DNA of 64,000 bases, from assembly GCA_964396375.1 (NCBI GenBank), contig CAYNEY010000025.1, positions 19,432-83,431 on the forward strand, given 5' to 3'. The translations under genes were made by a program, and so were the position numbers. The notes beneath the pieces were generated by a model that was given only the letters and a program-made list of their open reading frames with translations, made no database searches and had not been told where the DNA came from. The stretch is from FEN-1139 sp964396375. Its GTDB lineage: Bacteria > Myxococcota_A > Polyangia > Polyangiales > Polyangiaceae. Numbering within the stretch: position 1 is the stretch's first letter; the number at the start of each line of letters is the position of its first letter. Positions 35,060 through 43,801 of this stretch are shown in pieces.

Positions 35060-35599
35060 ATGATCGATCAACGCCTCCGTGCGCCAGCCATCAGAAGACC
35101 CTTCTTCGTCATCTTGGTCGAGCCCGAGATCCCTCCTAATACAGGGAATATTGCTCGCTTGTGCGCCGGAACCGGATGCCCGTTGCACCTGGTCGGTAAG
35201 CTCGGGTTTCGGATCGACGAGCACGCTGTGCGGCGTGCCGGCCTCGATTATTGGCATCTGGTCGAGGTCAAACACCACCCGGATCTGCCGGCTTGCCTGG
35301 GAGCGCTCGACCTCGAGTCGGGTTTGGCCGACGGAAGTGGGCGCACCTTCTACCTGAGCGCCCATGCTGAGCGCAGCATTTTTGACGTTCACTTCCAACT
35401 TGGGGACCGTTTCGTGTTTGGGCGTGAGAGCGTTGGACTCGATCGCGAGCTACTTGACGCCCATCCGACGCAGGTGGTGGGGATCCCCACCCTCGGCCCG
35501 ATCAGGTCCCTGAATCTGGCGAACGCTGTCGCGGTAGTCTTGTATGAGGCCCTGCGCCAGACGGATCGGCTCCGTGTGCGTGGCAGGGAGGTGATCTGA
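35060..35599 (+). CDS. trmL: tRNA (cytidine/uridine-2'-O)-methyltransferase TrmL-like
   Basis: SPOUT-family tRNA methyltransferase of 179 residues, likely to 2'-O-methylate the wobble nucleotide of tRNA-Leu isoacceptors. Motifs: VEPEIPPNTGNIARLCAGTG (motif 1, about residues 20-39), FGRESVGL (motif 2, about 119) and IRSLNLANAVAVVLYEALR (motif 3, knot region, about 148-167). The YWHLVEVKHH segment also fits TrmL. Length is slightly above the E. coli enzyme (157). It ends 18 bases before the convergent DUF4388-DnaJ gene. Confidence 0.9.
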   Translation: MIDQRLRAPAIRRPFFVILVEPEIPPNTGNIARLCAGTGCPLHLVGKLGFRIDEHAVRRAGLDYWHLVEVKHHPDLPACLGALDLESGLADGSGRTFYLSAHAERSIFDVHFQLGDRFVFGRESVGLDRELLDAHPTQVVGIPTLGPIRSLNLANAVAVVLYEALRQTDRLRVRGREVI

Positions 35600-35617
35600 A
35601 CGAGCGCTCCTTCAGAC

Positions 35618-37591
35618 TCAGCGTTTGAACAGCTTGCCGAGAATGCCGGGGCTGGCTTCGGGTGGACGCGGCCCGGCCTGTTGAGATTGTCGAGGTGCCG
35701 GGTGACTCCTCGAATGTCCGCCTGCAGGTGGCTTAGCGGCGGTGGTGGGTGGCACCACCGCTGCTCGGCGCATCTCATAGAGCCGGATCTCTCGCTGCGC
35801 GTCAGTATGATAGGGGTTCTGTTCGACGATGTAGCGACAGTCGACAATGGCCTCGTCCAGTTTGCCGAGGCGGCGCAGCACTTGAACCCGGTAGAAGCGG
35901 TTCTTCTCGCTCTTCGGATTCTGCTCGACGGCTTGGTTCAGCATGCGGAGGACGTCGGGTAGGCGCTCCGCGCCCTCCGTTCGGCAGGCAACGATCCAAG
36001 CGGCGAGGGCCAGGTAGTCTGGCTGACCGGGATCGTCCTCGAGAGCTCGGTTGACTTCGAGCTCGGCTGCGGGCCACATCCGTTTCTTCACGAGGATTTC
36101 TGCCTTCTGGAAGGCCTCGAAGGCGCGAAGCACACGGCGAACGCTTTCCTCCTCGTTGACCGAGGTCGCCGACTTGGTCTCGTCGTATTCGCGCCGGCGC
36201 TCAGGGGTGCTGAGCACCTGATAGGCCTCGGTCATCCGCGCGAACACGGTGGTTGCCAAGTTGCGGATCTCTTTGAGATCGGACGGCAATCGATCAGGGT
36301 GGTAGAGCTTGGCGAGCTGGAAGTAGGCCACTTGAATCGAGGCAGGGGGAGCATCCTTGGTGACTCCGAGCACGCCATAGTGATCGAGTCCCTCAATCTT
36401 CGTGGCTAACGCCTTCAGTTCCGCTGCGCGCCGCTCCATGTCTGGCGAAGTGGCCGGAGGGTTCGGTTTGACTGGGTCGACAGGGGTTCCGGCGCTGGCC
36501 GCCTCGGCGGCTTTGGGGAGAGTGGGGCTCTTGGGGACGGCCTGGCCGTCGATCGGAGCCGACAGAGCAGTCGTTGGAGCATCAACGGTCGCCACCGGGG
36601 GCACCATAGCCTTGGGGGTCGCAGAGTGTTCACTTGGGAGAGGTCGTGCTGGTGCGGCGTGATGAACGCCATCACGCCCTTGCTCGTTGGTGACGCTCGG
36701 TGAGGGGGCTCGAGCTGGCGTGATGCCTGCGCCAGGTGCTGGTTCGGCGCCGGTTCCGCGGCTGCCCAGGGCTACCGGGTGAGCGGCACCCTTTGCTGCG
36801 GGCTTGGGCTCGAGAAAATCCTCATCGATGCTGCGCGAGAAGCCGAGCCCGAGGGGTGGACCGGCTTGGGATTCCAAGTGGCGTGTGATGATGAGCACAT
36901 ACAGCAGCCGGGCGAGTACGTTTGGCCGGATCAGCTCGAGTTCACGGAGCTCTGCGGGGCGCTGGGGCCGGGCGCGCAGCACATCGACCACGGCTCGTTC
37001 GGCCTCGTCCAGGCCGAAACGCTCGGGTTGTGCCTGTGGGTGGAGACGCAGCACCAGTGTTTCGAGCCGTGAGGCCACCGGTTCGATCAGACCGTCTGGG
37101 GCGTGCTTGGTGAGGTGATAGAGCACGACCAGGGGAGCGACCGGTACCGGTGCTCCAGCTTGGGACGCGAGGAAATCCACCTTGTCGTAGAATCCAAAAA
37201 TCGTCTCAGGTGCGAGCTCAGAAGTCCAATCCAGCTTGCGGAGCAACTGAGAACGCAGGGCTCGATCGACCGTGTCCCGTGACAAAAGGCCCTGTTCGAC
37301 CAAGACCAGGCCGTGGAGCTGTTGGCGACGCGCAGCATCTGCATAGGTATGCTCGGCTACGTCGGGAGTGAGCCATCCCCACTCCACCAGCAACTCGGAA
37401 AGCCTCGTTCCCTGCGCTGGGAGACGGGCCTTCACCACCGTGCCACGTTCGATAGAGAGCGCACCTCGCTGATGGTCGGTGGTTTCGAGCACCAGACTGC
37501 CGGTAGCGCGGCGCTCGAGGAGTGAGACCAGGACGTGCAAGAGCGGCGTCTTTCCAACCGTTCCTGTGGCGCTTGGCTTCGGTGCGACCAT
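35618..37591 (-). CDS. DUF4388 - DnaJ domain - TPR fusion protein
   Basis: Protein of 657 residues with three parts: an N-terminal DUF4388/PATAN-like module (about 10-170: TGSLVLETTDHQRGALSIERGTVV), a disordered Pro/Ala-rich linker (about 260-385), then a J domain (about 398-460) with the HPD motif intact (LYHPDRLP) and ERRREYD at its end, followed by TPR-like helices (about 475-610) and a Pro-rich tail. The HPD tripeptide means it can probably stimulate a DnaK ATPase. Myxococcota have many such fusions, usually without known roles. It may link a polar or motility-type signalling module to Hsp70. Confidence 0.85.
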   Translation of the reverse strand: MVAPKPSATGTVGKTPLLHVLVSLLERRATGSLVLETTDHQRGALSIERGTVVKARLPAQGTRLSELLVEWGWLTPDVAEHTYADAARRQQLHGLVLVEQGLLSRDTVDRALRSQLLRKLDWTSELAPETIFGFYDKVDFLASQAGAPVPVAPLVVLYHLTKHAPDGLIEPVASRLETLVLRLHPQAQPERFGLDEAERAVVDVLRARPQRPAELRELELIRPNVLARLLYVLIITRHLESQAGPPLGLGFSRSIDEDFLEPKPAAKGAAHPVALGSRGTGAEPAPGAGITPARAPSPSVTNEQGRDGVHHAAPARPLPSEHSATPKAMVPPVATVDAPTTALSAPIDGQAVPKSPTLPKAAEAASAGTPVDPVKPNPPATSPDMERRAAELKALATKIEGLDHYGVLGVTKDAPPASIQVAYFQLAKLYHPDRLPSDLKEIRNLATTVFARMTEAYQVLSTPERRREYDETKSATSVNEEESVRRVLRAFEAFQKAEILVKKRMWPAAELEVNRALEDDPGQPDYLALAAWIVACRTEGAERLPDVLRMLNQAVEQNPKSEKNRFYRVQVLRRLGKLDEAIVDCRYIVEQNPYHTDAQREIRLYEMRRAAVVPPTTAAKPPAGGHSRSHPAPRQSQQAGPRPPEASPGILGKLFKR

Positions 37592-37661
37592 CTCCGATCG
37601 AGGTTAGCAGAACCAACGCGCCATGGGGAGGCTGGCTCGGAGCGCGCGCGCTCAGCCGGGC

Positions 37662-38105
37662 TCAGTGGATTTCGAGCGAAGAGCCGGTGCAGGGGTGTTG
37701 GGTTCGTGAGCTGGTCCCATCGGATCGAACCCGATCGACGGTGATGGTCTTTCCTCGACGACAAACCAGCTGTCCGAGGTACGGAGTTCTCCCGACCGGT
37801 GTCCCGTCGACCAAGATCTGGCTGCGTTCTTGACCGTCCTCGATTGAGACCAGCAGCGTCACATCATCCGGCGCTGCGGCACTCCCTCTGTTCGGTACCG
37901 CACTTGGGCGGGGTTGGGACGGCAGGCTAGTACCAAGCAGTGAGAGGACGGCATGAGGGAGTGGGAGGCCTCCCGCATCGGTGCCGGTCAGATTTGGGAG
38001 TGGGACTGCCCCGCGCAAGTGCTCACCTCGGGACACCAAGAACCAGGTACCAGCTGCCCCGCAGACGAGGAATATCAGGCAACCGAGGCGAGCCCACGAG
38101 CGCAT
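37662..38105 (-). CDS. Membrane-anchored PEGA-like protein
   Basis: Protein of 147 residues: an N-terminal membrane anchor (about 6-25), a Pro/Ser-rich linker, and a C-terminal beta domain (about 80-147) with ILVDGTPVGRTPYLGQLVCRR-type residues, the core pattern of PEGA domains (xxVDGxxxGxTP). Two Cys residues (about 115 and 139) could pair. PEGA-like domains occur in envelope and signalling proteins; a similar one ends the large protein encoded at 43798-47083. Function unknown. Confidence 0.7.
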   Translation of the reverse strand: MRSWARLGCLIFLVCGAAGTWFLVSRGEHLRGAVPLPNLTGTDAGGLPLPHAVLSLLGTSLPSQPRPSAVPNRGSAAAPDDVTLLVSIEDGQERSQILVDGTPVGRTPYLGQLVCRRGKTITVDRVRSDGTSSRTQHPCTGSSLEIH

Positions 38106-38153
38106 GGAGAGTCCCTCCCATTTTTCCCGAAGAACGGGAAGAAACCAGCGAAC

Positions 38154-38909
38154 CTAAGAACATACCAACCGAACGGGGGTGCCTACGCCCATTTTCAGCT
38201 GGTCGTGAGCACTTCCCTCTCGCACCGCGATCTCGAGCGTGCCGAACCCCCCCACTACCGCGACGGCAGCGCCCACCGCCACGTCCGAGTAGGTGCGCTG
38301 GAGCAGGATTTCCCGCCCTTCAAGGAGGACGCGAGGGTTCGAACCGAACTCAATCTGCTGTTGTTCGATGTCGGTGATGAGGTTACCGAACCGATCAATC
38401 CAGACCACCTTACCCACACCGGGGTGTTGTGGTGTGCTGGAAAGATGGGGTGAGCAAGGCAAGGCACGGCCCACTCGGTTGGGGGCGAGTGCGCCGCGTG
38501 CCAACTGGCCGGCGATGGGAGCGAAGAGATCGCGGGCGTGAAATGTGTTTGATGCGATGGGGGTGGTCGGCTCGATCAGGTAGAGTCGAACGTGGCTGGC
38601 CCGCGCCACCAGCCTGTCGAACAGCCCGTTGTGGGGTCCCACGTAGAGGTGTCCGTCAACCTCGACAACCACCGGTTGTCGATCGGTTCCAACCCCTGGA
38701 TCAACCACCGCAAGGTGGACCGTGCCCACGGGAAACCAAGGTTTCACCCGCTCCAGCCAGAACGAAGCCAAGGCCACGTTTTGAGGGGCAATGGCATGCG
38801 TAACATCGATCAAACGCGCATCAGGGCACTCCCGGTAGAGCACAGCATGGAGCATGGCCACGAAAGGGTCGTTTACCCCGAAGTCGGTGAGGAGGGTGAC
38901 GATGGGCAT
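38154..38909 (-). CDS. SAM hydrolase-like protein (DUF62 family)
   Basis: Protein of 251 residues in the SAM hydroxide adenosyltransferase / SAM-dependent halogenase (DUF62) family, whose common members hydrolyse S-adenosylmethionine to adenosine and methionine. Motifs: TLLTDFGVNDPFVAML (about residues 4-19), VVDPGVGTDR (about 71-80), VGPHNGLF (about 93) and IDRFGNLITDI (about 168). The Asp/Arg/His trio of the hydrolase form seems present (D in LTDFG, R in GTDR, H in GPHNG). The ATG at 38909 abuts the queE stop, so the two are coupled. Confidence 0.88.
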   Translation of the reverse strand: MPIVTLLTDFGVNDPFVAMLHAVLYRECPDARLIDVTHAIAPQNVALASFWLERVKPWFPVGTVHLAVVDPGVGTDRQPVVVEVDGHLYVGPHNGLFDRLVARASHVRLYLIEPTTPIASNTFHARDLFAPIAGQLARGALAPNRVGRALPCSPHLSSTPQHPGVGKVVWIDRFGNLITDIEQQQIEFGSNPRVLLEGREILLQRTYSDVAVGAAVAVVGGFGTLEIAVREGSAHDQLKMGVGTPVRLVCS

Positions 38910-39619
38910 CAACGTCCTCGCTTGCCACCCCACAGCAGCACATGCAGCCGTGTGGAGAAGCGATAACCGCGAGCTATCGCCGCCTCGGCCACCAGCGGGG
39001 AACGGGCCGCGAGCTCGGCCGGCGAACGGGCCTCAGGCATCAGCATCACGCGGTCTCGAGGCCATGTCAGGGTAGCGACGAGCTCATCCGCCTCGATCAG
39101 ATCCGCCACCGAGCTTATGACCAGCTTCAAGAATGCTCGCTCGGTGTCCCGGAACTGCGCAAGAACCCCCAGATCGGGCAACACTTCCAGCTTAGCGTTG
39201 TGAAGCTTCGGGGAGACGTTGAAACTCGGTTTGGAGTGGGCGAGAAGGACCGGTGGGGCGAGGGTACCATTGGTCTCGATCTCGATCCGAAAGCTTGGCG
39301 GGAGTTGCTCAACGAGCAGGGACAACGCTTCTGCTTGAAGCAAGGGTTCTCCACCCGTGATGACCACGTGCCGAGCTCGAGCCGCTGAGAGTTCTGCGAG
39401 AACGCTGGAAACCGAGCGTTCGGCGGACGTTGAACCACTGTTGCGACTCAAGGAGTAAGTGGTGTCACAGAAGCCACAGCGGAGATTGCAGCCGAGAAGT
39501 CGCAGGAACGTGGCTGGCACACCGGTGTAGGGTCCTTCACCCTGCAGGCTTTCGAAGAACTCGCACACCCAGAGCCGAGGCTCTGGTTCACAATGGCAAG
39601 TGGCCATCGGGCCAACCAT
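38909..39619 (-). CDS. queE: 7-carboxy-7-deazaguanine synthase
   Basis: Radical SAM enzyme of the queuosine/preQ0 pathway that converts 6-carboxy-tetrahydropterin to 7-carboxy-7-deazaguanine. The CXXXCXXC cluster is CNLRCGFC (about residues 43-50), preceded by ESLQGEGPYTGVPATFLRLLG; VITGGEPLLQ and NVSPKLHNA follow. About 236 residues. The start could be GTG 39646, ATG 39619 or ATG 39607; ATG 39619 is chosen because a CGAGG lies upstream and the conserved part starts soon after. Downstream partner: the SAM hydrolase gene. Other que genes are not in the window. Confidence 0.9.
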   Translation of the reverse strand: MVGPMATCHCEPEPRLWVCEFFESLQGEGPYTGVPATFLRLLGCNLRCGFCDTTYSLSRNSGSTSAERSVSSVLAELSAARARHVVITGGEPLLQAEALSLLVEQLPPSFRIEIETNGTLAPPVLLAHSKPSFNVSPKLHNAKLEVLPDLGVLAQFRDTERAFLKLVISSVADLIEADELVATLTWPRDRVMLMPEARSPAELAARSPLVAEAAIARGYRFSTRLHVLLWGGKRGR

Positions 39620-39675
39620 GGACCGCAGAACCTCGGGTGACAACACGAATCGATCCGGGTGCTAAGGGTGGGTCC

Positions 39676-40458
39676 ATGGTTGCACCACGCCAAAATCGGT
39701 CGAACACCGACCTTCGCCCGGTGACGATGACGCTTGGTTTCCAGAAGAATGCGGAGGGCTCGGTCCTGTACAGTGCCGGTGGGACGGTGCTGCTCGTCAC
39801 CGCCTCGATCGAGGAGCAGGTCCCCGAGTTCATGAAGGGTCGGGGTGAAGGGTGGGTGACCGCCGAGTATCAGATGCACCCCCGTGCCAACCCGGTTCGG
39901 CGGGAGAAACGCGATGGTCGAGAGCGACCGCTTGGCGGTCGCGCTCGTGAGATTGAGCGCCTGATTGGCCGTTCGCTGCGGGCAGCGGTTGATCGGCGCA
40001 AGCTCGGCGAGCGGCAGATCGTGATTGATTGTGACGTGCTGGAGGCGGACGGGGGCACCCGAACGGCGGCGATCACCGCGGGGTTCGTGGCCCTCGTTCT
40101 TGGATTGGAGACCCTGCGCCGCCGCCAAATCCTGGAGATCCCGGTGCTTCGTGACCAGGTGGCGGCCATCAGCGTCGGGCACGTTGGCGATGAGGCTCGC
40201 CTCGATCTGGATTACCGCGAGGACAGTTCGGCACGGGTCGATCTCAACCTGGTGGCTACCGCCACCGGCCGAGTGGTGGAGTTGCAGAGTACCGCTGAGG
40301 GTGAAGCGATCGACCGCACCACCTTGGATGCGATGGTCGATCTGGCGATGGTTGGTGTGAATCAGCTCTGTGCCCTGCAGGCGCGAGCGCTCATCGAGCA
40401 CGGCTTGTCTCTGGAGCGGCATGTGGTCCAAAGCGCACTCGTTTCCCACACAGGGTGA
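39676..40458 (+). CDS. rph: Ribonuclease PH
   Basis: Phosphorolytic 3'-5' exoribonuclease that trims tRNA 3' ends, 260 residues. Family blocks: RPVTMTLGFQKNAEGSVLYS, VTAEYQMHPRANPVRREKRDG, the RTAAITAGFVAL strand and ELQSTAEG. The ATG at 39676 matches the family N-terminus; the frame is open upstream, antisense to queE. It diverges from queE across 56 bases, and the radical SAM gene follows 13 bases downstream on the same strand. Confidence 0.94.
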   Translation: MVAPRQNRSNTDLRPVTMTLGFQKNAEGSVLYSAGGTVLLVTASIEEQVPEFMKGRGEGWVTAEYQMHPRANPVRREKRDGRERPLGGRAREIERLIGRSLRAAVDRRKLGERQIVIDCDVLEADGGTRTAAITAGFVALVLGLETLRRRQILEIPVLRDQVAAISVGHVGDEARLDLDYREDSSARVDLNLVATATGRVVELQSTAEGEAIDRTTLDAMVDLAMVGVNQLCALQARALIEHGLSLERHVVQSALVSHTG

Positions 40459-40471
40459 GGGAGGAGATGGG

Positions 40472-41485
40472 ATGCGAGACCCAGCCTCCGGCTGGTTCGA
40501 ACGACTCTCGGACAATCGTCTGCGTTGCCTGGTGTGCCCGCGACAGTGTGTACTCCTTCCCGGACAAAGCGGTCATTGCGGGGTGCGAGCGGCCACCGAA
40601 CACGAAGTGGTGTCGACCGTCTTCGGACAAGCTCAGGGGCTCAAGGTCGATCCGGTGGAGAAGAAACCTCTCTACCACTTCTTTCCGGGTTCCGAGTGCC
40701 TGAGTTTCGGTACTCTTGGGTGTAACCTGGACTGCTGTTTCTGCCAGAACGCTCACCTCTCCCACCCGGGCCCGGACCGGGTGTTGGGTGTTGCCATGAG
40801 TCCACAGCAGATTGTCGAGATGGCGCTTGCAGTGGGGGTTCCGAGCATTGCCTTCACCTACAACGAGCCGGTGGTGTTCGCTGAATATGTACTGAAAACC
40901 GCCGAACTGGCGCACAAGCATGGGCTTCGTACCATCCTGGTGACTGCCGGCTACATGGCTGCGCCGGTGCGGCAGGAACTCTTCTCGGTCCTTGATGCCG
41001 TGAATGTCGATCTGAAGTCCATTGAGAACAGCTTCTACCGAGATTACTGCGGTGGGCGGCTCAGTCCGGTGCTCTCCACGCTGGAATACATTCAGCACGA
41101 GACCAAAACCTGGCTCGAGATCACGAACCTAGTCATTCCGTCGCTAAACGACTCGACCGCACAGATCGAAGCGCTTGCCCGTTGGGTTCTGACCCATCTG
41201 GGCGCTTCCGTGCCCCTCCATTTCTCGGCATTTTTCCCAGCATTTCGCCTCACTCGACTCCCGTCTACTCCCGCTCAGTCCCTCCTTGGGGCTCAGAAGC
41301 TCGCCAAAGACCTTGGACTGTCACATGTGTACTTGGGCAATCTCTCCGAGCCTCTCGGGTCGGACACCGTCTGCAGGTGCGGGAGTACTGTGATCCGCAG
41401 AGTGCGCCATCGCGTGGTTGAGCAGAAACAGGTGGGAGGATGCTGCGCAGAGTGTGGGGCGGCGATTCCTGGGCGGTTTGGCTAG
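40472..41485 (+). CDS. AmmeMemoRadiSam radical SAM enzyme
   Basis: Protein of 337 residues of the radical SAM family related to pyruvate formate-lyase activating enzymes and named after co-occurrence with AMMECR1 and Memo proteins. The N-terminal Cys motif CLVCPRQCVLLPGQSGHCG is typical, the CXXXCXXC cluster is CNLDCCFC (about residues 85-92), then NEPVVFAEY and VNVDLKSIENSFYR. A C-terminal zinc-ribbon-like segment (CRCG, CCAECG) adds about 40 residues. The ATG at 40472 has GGGAGGAG upstream. No AMMECR1 or Memo gene is present here. Product and substrate are unknown. Confidence 0.88.
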   Translation: MRDPASGWFERLSDNRLRCLVCPRQCVLLPGQSGHCGVRAATEHEVVSTVFGQAQGLKVDPVEKKPLYHFFPGSECLSFGTLGCNLDCCFCQNAHLSHPGPDRVLGVAMSPQQIVEMALAVGVPSIAFTYNEPVVFAEYVLKTAELAHKHGLRTILVTAGYMAAPVRQELFSVLDAVNVDLKSIENSFYRDYCGGRLSPVLSTLEYIQHETKTWLEITNLVIPSLNDSTAQIEALARWVLTHLGASVPLHFSAFFPAFRLTRLPSTPAQSLLGAQKLAKDLGLSHVYLGNLSEPLGSDTVCRCGSTVIRRVRHRVVEQKQVGGCCAECGAAIPGRFG

Positions 41486-41494
41486 CCTTACCCC

Positions 41495-43801
41495 CTACTG
41501 CTCGAGTTCACCCCAGACCACCAGTGCGGCCGCGGTCTCTGGATCGAGTCCCGCCGGTTCACGGAGGTTGGATGAGGACCATCCCTCGGGTGCGAACAGG
41601 GCGGTCTCGCTCCAGCGTCGCAGCGCGCGGGCGAGCAGTGGGTGGTCGCGAAAGCGGTTGTCCACGCAGGCCGGATCGATGTCGGCTTGGCAGAGACGGA
41701 TGGCAGATGGAGAATCGACCGAGAGGATGAAAGAACCCAGGCGGGTCGAGTAGCGAGCTTGAGACTCCGCGAGCAAAGCCCGACCGAGCACCGGTTCCCA
41801 GCCTGACGCCAGCTCGAAGAGATCCAGCGCTCCCAGTTTGTCGGTGGCTGGCGAGAGCGCGACTTGGAGTGTGCGGGTCAAATCGACCGTGGTTACCGGA
41901 TAATCGACCGTCTGCCCAGCACCGATGCGGCCAGGAAATTTCACGAGCAGAGGTACACCGAGCGCCTCTTCTCGCAAGCCAGGGGTGGGATCGAAAGGTG
42001 GATTGGGGGGCTCGAGAGAGGCAACGTCACCCATCAGCACCACCAAGCTCTTGTCCCAGAGTTCGCGCTCGCGCAAGAGGTGAAAGAGTTGCCCTATTTC
42101 GTGCGCTTGCTTCACCAGTGCCTGCTGTCCGAGGGCACGGATACGTTCCCAGTCCGCTTCGGTGAGTCGTCGAAGCACACGACTCGACTGACGCTCCAGT
42201 CGTCCCAGAGTGATCCCGCCTCGTCGCGGATCGATGATCCCGTCGTAGTCGGCGGGGGGGAGGCGGCTCAACTCCTCGACGGAGAGATCCCAGGGAGGGT
42301 GCGTTCCCCGCAAATGAAGTAGGGCGAACACGGGGCGATCGGCCTTTTGGTCGAGTTGCTCGGCAATCCACCGAGTGGCCTCCGTTACCGGCGCGTCAGC
42401 GGGGAGATCGTGGACGGGAGAGTAGGAGGCAAAGCGATCCCACCCACTGTCGAAGCCGAAAGCTCCGAAGCTGTTGGGCACCCCCGTGAACATCCCGGTC
42501 CGTGTCCCGGTTTCTCGCAAGATGTCGCTCAACAGCCGCACACTCGGACGTACTCGGGCCGAGGCGTCAGTGAGACCGTGACCACGCGGTCCAAAACCGG
42601 TCAGCAGCGAGGCCAGCACTGCGCCAGGCAGATCGGTTGGAGTTCGGTAGGTGTTGTACGTAAGCGCATCTCGCCGCAGCTCGGCGAAGGCGCTGAGGTC
42701 TTGGATGGAGCCCCACGGAGGCAAGTTTCGGCGGGCCACCCGCGAGAGCACCACCACCACGACTACTTGGGTCGGCGGGCGAACCACTGGATTGGCCGGG
42801 GGACGGAGCAACCTGGGCTCTCCAAACGCCATCCGGCCTCCCTCCGTGGTCTTGCGAGCTCCAAGTTCGAGCAGGATGACTCGATGGGCGTAGGGGGTGA
42901 GGTCCACCGAAAGAGGGATCCACTGTGAGCCCTGACCCCCAATCACCTTACGCTCCACCAGCGTGACTGGTGCCTGTCCATCTTCCAGCAGACGGATCTC
43001 ACCCACACCGTGACCAGTTCCCCAGAACCCCAGTCCGAGTTCGAGTCGCGCCTGAGACCCCACATGAAGTGGACAGCGGACCCTCGATGGGGCTCGCAGC
43101 ACGATCGAGCGGCGGGGCACATTGTCGATCTCGTGTTCGGCAATCACGTCCCGTCGTGTGGGTGGCATGAAGCTGGTTTCAGGCAGCTCGTCGCCACGCC
43201 CAAGGTGGAGATAGTCGAGTTCGAAGAAGGGTTGATCGGGAGTTTGGGCACGTCCGTGTGCCTCGAGCGTGACTGTGTGCGGTCCAGGCTCCAGGGTTTC
43301 AGACAGGGCGGCAAAGCGCACCACCTTGACGTCGCCCTTGGCTAGTCTCTGCCGTGAGATCCGTCGACTGTCGATGAGCAGGGAAATTGCGCTCGCCGCC
43401 TGACCCACCACCCGCGCCGTGACGGTGAGGTGTGGCAGCGGTTCGTCGAGCCAGAACTCGTTTGTGGTGCGGCGTCCACTCACCACCAAGAATGTTGAAC
43501 CCCCACGGTCGCTGACGCGTTCGGCGGAGGTGCCATTTTTCCCCTTTCCGTCGGGTCGCCCAAGATCGATGACCAGTCCGTGATGGTCGATTTCACAGTT
43601 TGGCAGCTCATTCAGAATCTCGAGATGCGAGGGGAGGAGCGCTGCTGCAGGGGTTGTGGGCGGTCCGGGTTGGAGTGGGACACCTTTGAGGTTGTTGGTC
43701 GAGTCCGAATCTGGTGATTCCTTTCGGCATCCAAGGACAAGCCCGAGCACGAGTAGCGCGATCGTTGCGGGTCGCGGTTGTCGAAAGTACTGCCCGATCA
43801 T
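41495..43801 (-). CDS. Sulfatase-fold lipoprotein without the catalytic Cys/Ser
   Basis: Lipoprotein of 768 residues (lipobox LVLGC, Cys25). After a beta-rich N-terminal half (about 60-330, including a VVVVVVLSRVARRN strand near 345) comes an alkaline-phosphatase/sulfatase-like domain (about 340-690) with SLLTGFGPRGHGLTDASARV, FALLHLRGTHPPWDL, LWDKSLVVLMGDVASLEPP and LREEALGVPLLVKFP. Where sulfatases carry the formylglycine motif (C/SxPxR before LLTG), this protein reads TPTDLPGAVLASLLTG, so the nucleophile is missing. It overlaps the upstream gene by 4 bases (ATGA). Probably a binding or sensing protein rather than a hydrolase. Confidence 0.75.
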   Translation of the reverse strand: MIGQYFRQPRPATIALLVLGLVLGCRKESPDSDSTNNLKGVPLQPGPPTTPAAALLPSHLEILNELPNCEIDHHGLVIDLGRPDGKGKNGTSAERVSDRGGSTFLVVSGRRTTNEFWLDEPLPHLTVTARVVGQAASAISLLIDSRRISRQRLAKGDVKVVRFAALSETLEPGPHTVTLEAHGRAQTPDQPFFELDYLHLGRGDELPETSFMPPTRRDVIAEHEIDNVPRRSIVLRAPSRVRCPLHVGSQARLELGLGFWGTGHGVGEIRLLEDGQAPVTLVERKVIGGQGSQWIPLSVDLTPYAHRVILLELGARKTTEGGRMAFGEPRLLRPPANPVVRPPTQVVVVVVLSRVARRNLPPWGSIQDLSAFAELRRDALTYNTYRTPTDLPGAVLASLLTGFGPRGHGLTDASARVRPSVRLLSDILRETGTRTGMFTGVPNSFGAFGFDSGWDRFASYSPVHDLPADAPVTEATRWIAEQLDQKADRPVFALLHLRGTHPPWDLSVEELSRLPPADYDGIIDPRRGGITLGRLERQSSRVLRRLTEADWERIRALGQQALVKQAHEIGQLFHLLRERELWDKSLVVLMGDVASLEPPNPPFDPTPGLREEALGVPLLVKFPGRIGAGQTVDYPVTTVDLTRTLQVALSPATDKLGALDLFELASGWEPVLGRALLAESQARYSTRLGSFILSVDSPSAIRLCQADIDPACVDNRFRDHPLLARALRRWSETALFAPEGWSSSNLREPAGLDPETAAALVVWGELEQ

